Source: Oscillospiraceae bacterium (lineage in GTDB: Bacteria; Bacillota; Clostridia; Oscillospirales; Acutalibacteraceae). From it: DNA of 64,000 nucleotides. The translations under genes and the position numbers were made by a program. The stretch is from assembly GCA_009779495.1 (NCBI GenBank), contig WRED01000001.1, positions 1 to 64,000 on the forward strand. Reading direction: 5' to 3'. Under the pieces are notes generated by a model, which saw only the letters and a program-made list of their open reading frames with translations, did not search any database and was not told the origin of the DNA. Positions 62,749 through 64,000 of this stretch are shown one piece after another (position 1 is the first letter of the stretch; each line of letters starts with the position of its first letter).

Positions 62749-62780
62749 TTACATACCATATTTTGAAAGGATGGTTTTTT

Positions 62781-63677
62781 ATGAAAAAGGTACTCAGCAT
62801 TCTGTTGGCGTTTTGTATGATCGTGGGCTTTGGAGCGGTTGGAACAGTGAGCGCCGGAGGGCCGATCGTGTCATACGAGGAACAGCTCGTGGCGAAAGGC
62901 ATCGTTTTGCCGTTGCTCCCGTATTTTGTTGCTATGCTTGATACTAACAGGCAAGAGTTTCTTGCAGGCTTGCAGGATGGAATTTATCCCGCTACAAACA
63001 CCGCTCTCGCTGCCGCGTTTGAAGCGAAATACACTGAAATAGAAACGCTTTGCAACCAAAAAGGTCTTGTTTGGGATGATCTCAACATTTACTGGGATGG
63101 CTACGTGCTTATTTTGTATGAAATGGGCAGGGACGTTTTGCAAGCAAGCGTTGATGAGATTCTGTTATCCTTTGAATCTTTATTCAATGAAACTTTCTTC
63201 AAAAGTGAATTCTTAAATAAGTTTGAAGCATTCAAGGCGGTTTTAGTAAACGGATTTGAATCTTATCTCGAATTAAGCCGTATTTTAGTAACCGAAACAG
63301 AAAAAATTGAGAACATAGAGTCATTAAAAGACGAGTTTGATAAAGTTATTAACATTTATAAGTATAATGGTTATTCCTCTTTCAGTTTTCATCTTTTTAG
63401 AACTCCGTTTCTTAATGTTTCTGCCCCTGGAGATACCTATGCATTCGCTTTTGGAACTACTTCTTTTTCGGATGTGACAGCCGGTGTTCAGGATTTGGCG
63501 GCTCGGGTCAAGGCTCTTACAGCTAAAATTAAGTATATAGACGGCTCTGATCCTACCCCGGCACCCGACAGCATTTTCAGCTTCTTCGCAAACTTCCTGC
63601 CGGAAAGCGTCGCCACAGTAATGACCTTTATCGTAAGATACGTCTTCTTCGGTTGGCTGTGGGGACGCTGGCTATAA
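62781..63677 (+). CDS. Secreted protein of unknown function between ymdB and rny
   Basis: The ATG at 62781 (MKKVLSILLAFCMIVGFGAV) is preferred because GGATGG lies 6 bases before it. The 298-aa product has a signal peptide ending near VSAGG, a mostly helical acidic body with many phenylalanines, a PTPAPDS spacer and a hydrophobic, tryptophan-rich C-terminus (FIVRYVFFGWLWGRWL) that could anchor it. I recognise no family. It has its own promoter and terminator. It is AT-richer than its neighbours, and it interrupts an otherwise conserved rny-ymdB pair, which suggests a later insertion. Confidence 0.65.
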   Translation: MKKVLSILLAFCMIVGFGAVGTVSAGGPIVSYEEQLVAKGIVLPLLPYFVAMLDTNRQEFLAGLQDGIYPATNTALAAAFEAKYTEIETLCNQKGLVWDDLNIYWDGYVLILYEMGRDVLQASVDEILLSFESLFNETFFKSEFLNKFEAFKAVLVNGFESYLELSRILVTETEKIENIESLKDEFDKVINIYKYNGYSSFSFHLFRTPFLNVSAPGDTYAFAFGTTSFSDVTAGVQDLAARVKALTAKIKYIDGSDPTPAPDSIFSFFANFLPESVATVMTFIVRYVFFGWLWGRWL

Positions 63678-63698
63678 AAACATATCATTAAATTATTA

Positions 63699-63737
63699 CA
63701 CCTGCCGCAAGCGATATGCGTGCGGCAGGTGTTTTTT
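63699..63737 (+). terminator. Terminator of the secreted-protein gene
   Basis: CACCTGCCGCA and TGCGGCAGGTG form an 11-bp stem followed by six T residues. Confidence 0.9.
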
Positions 63738-63746
63738 GCGCGTTTT

Positions 63747-64000
63747 TTACTTCGCGTAATCTATAGTGCGGCTCTCCCTGATCAGATGCACCTTGATCTG
63801 GCCGGGATACTCCAGCTCGTCCTCGATCTTCTTCACGATATCGCGGGCGACAAGCACCATCTTGTCGTCGGACACGGCGTCCGGCCTGACCATGATGCGA
63901 ATCTCGCGCCCGGCCTGGATGGCGAAAGAGCGGTCCACGCCGTCGAAAGACATCGCGATCTCCTCAAGCTTCTCAAGGCGCTTGATGTAGCTCTGGACGT
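63747..64000 (-). CDS. rny: Ribonuclease Y, C-terminal part (runs off the window)
   Basis: The visible 83 residues ([20 protein letters not shown], then [14 protein letters not shown] and [20 protein letters not shown]) are the RNase Y C-terminal domain. The frame is open to the right edge, so the HD and KH domains lie outside. RNase Y is the membrane-anchored endonuclease starting bulk mRNA decay in many Bacillota. Confidence 0.93.
   Translation of the reverse strand, partial: VQSYIKRLEKLEEIAMSFDGVDRSFAIQAGREIRIMVRPDAVSDDKMVLVARDIVKKIEDELEYPGQIKVHLIRESRTIDYAK

Noticed and set aside
62602..62762. Riboswitch or small RNA upstream of the secreted-protein gene
   Set aside because: Only a divergent AT-rich promoter region was seen, with no stable structure.

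Overview
The window looks like a chromosomal segment of an anaerobic, spore-forming member of the Clostridia, probably an uncultured Oscillospirales-type gut bacterium. The basis is a Bacillota-type S10-spc-alpha ribosomal operon containing a KOW-domain gene, a SpoIIQ-like M23 protein, a LexA/RarA pair, a ymdB/rny neighbourhood, strong GGAGG ribosome binding sites and TTGACA-N17-TATAAT promoters. Nearly everything is transcribed leftward (minus strand). No rRNA, tRNA, CRISPR array or intact insertion sequence was seen.

Layout. (1) 1-8.8 kb is an accessory region. It holds a membrane-anchored GH18-like protein with a truncated paralogue, a decayed DUF4091 gene, and a 5'-truncated Rhs gene with an M23-peptidase tip followed by a lipoprotein gene. 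That tip-plus-lipoprotein cassette is duplicated in tandem. A frameshifted lipoprotein gene and remnants of a prophage lysis module follow. (2) 8.8-20.2 kb is a glycosidase island: a GH39-like enzyme on the plus strand, then a leftward operon with GH95, an uncharacterised TIM-barrel candidate, GH140-like, a second GH95-like and a GH128-like/ricin-type protein. No transporter is present in it. (3) 20.2-27.9 kb holds a 215-bp terminal-inverted-repeat element, rlmD-like, spoIIQ-like, two uncharacterised genes, rarA and lexA. Divergent from lexA is a 35-codon hydrophobic peptide gene with its own promoter and terminator, next to a LexA-box-like palindrome, followed by an acetate-transporter-family gene. 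(4) 27.9-43.8 kb is the complete S10-spc-alpha operon from rpsJ to rplQ, without adk between secY and map. Five of its gaps carry unusual degenerate repeats. (5) 43.8-61.8 kb is an exopolysaccharide operon with its own promoter and terminator: CapD/EpsC-type dehydratase, many glycosyltransferases, EpsG-like polymerase, a frameshifted acyltransferase, a membrane-anchored GH105 hydrolase, CpsB phosphatase and a Wzz/Wzc-type tyrosine kinase with a 19-tyrosine tail. (6) 61.8-64 kb holds ymdB, a secreted protein of unknown function and the 3' end of rny.

How it works together. The ribosomal operon supplies the translation apparatus. The exopolysaccharide operon would make a surface polymer whose length and export are tuned by the CpsB/kinase pair, although no flippase or priming transferase is visible in it. 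The glycosidase island probably degrades plant pectin- or xyloglucan-like side chains, going by its families. The two most interesting candidates for undescribed biology are the duplicated Rhs-tip M23 peptidase/lipoprotein cassettes, a possible peptidoglycan-targeting toxin with a membrane-anchored immunity protein, and the SOS-associated small hydrophobic peptide beside lexA. Short palindromic elements recur between genes and often overlap gene 3' ends.
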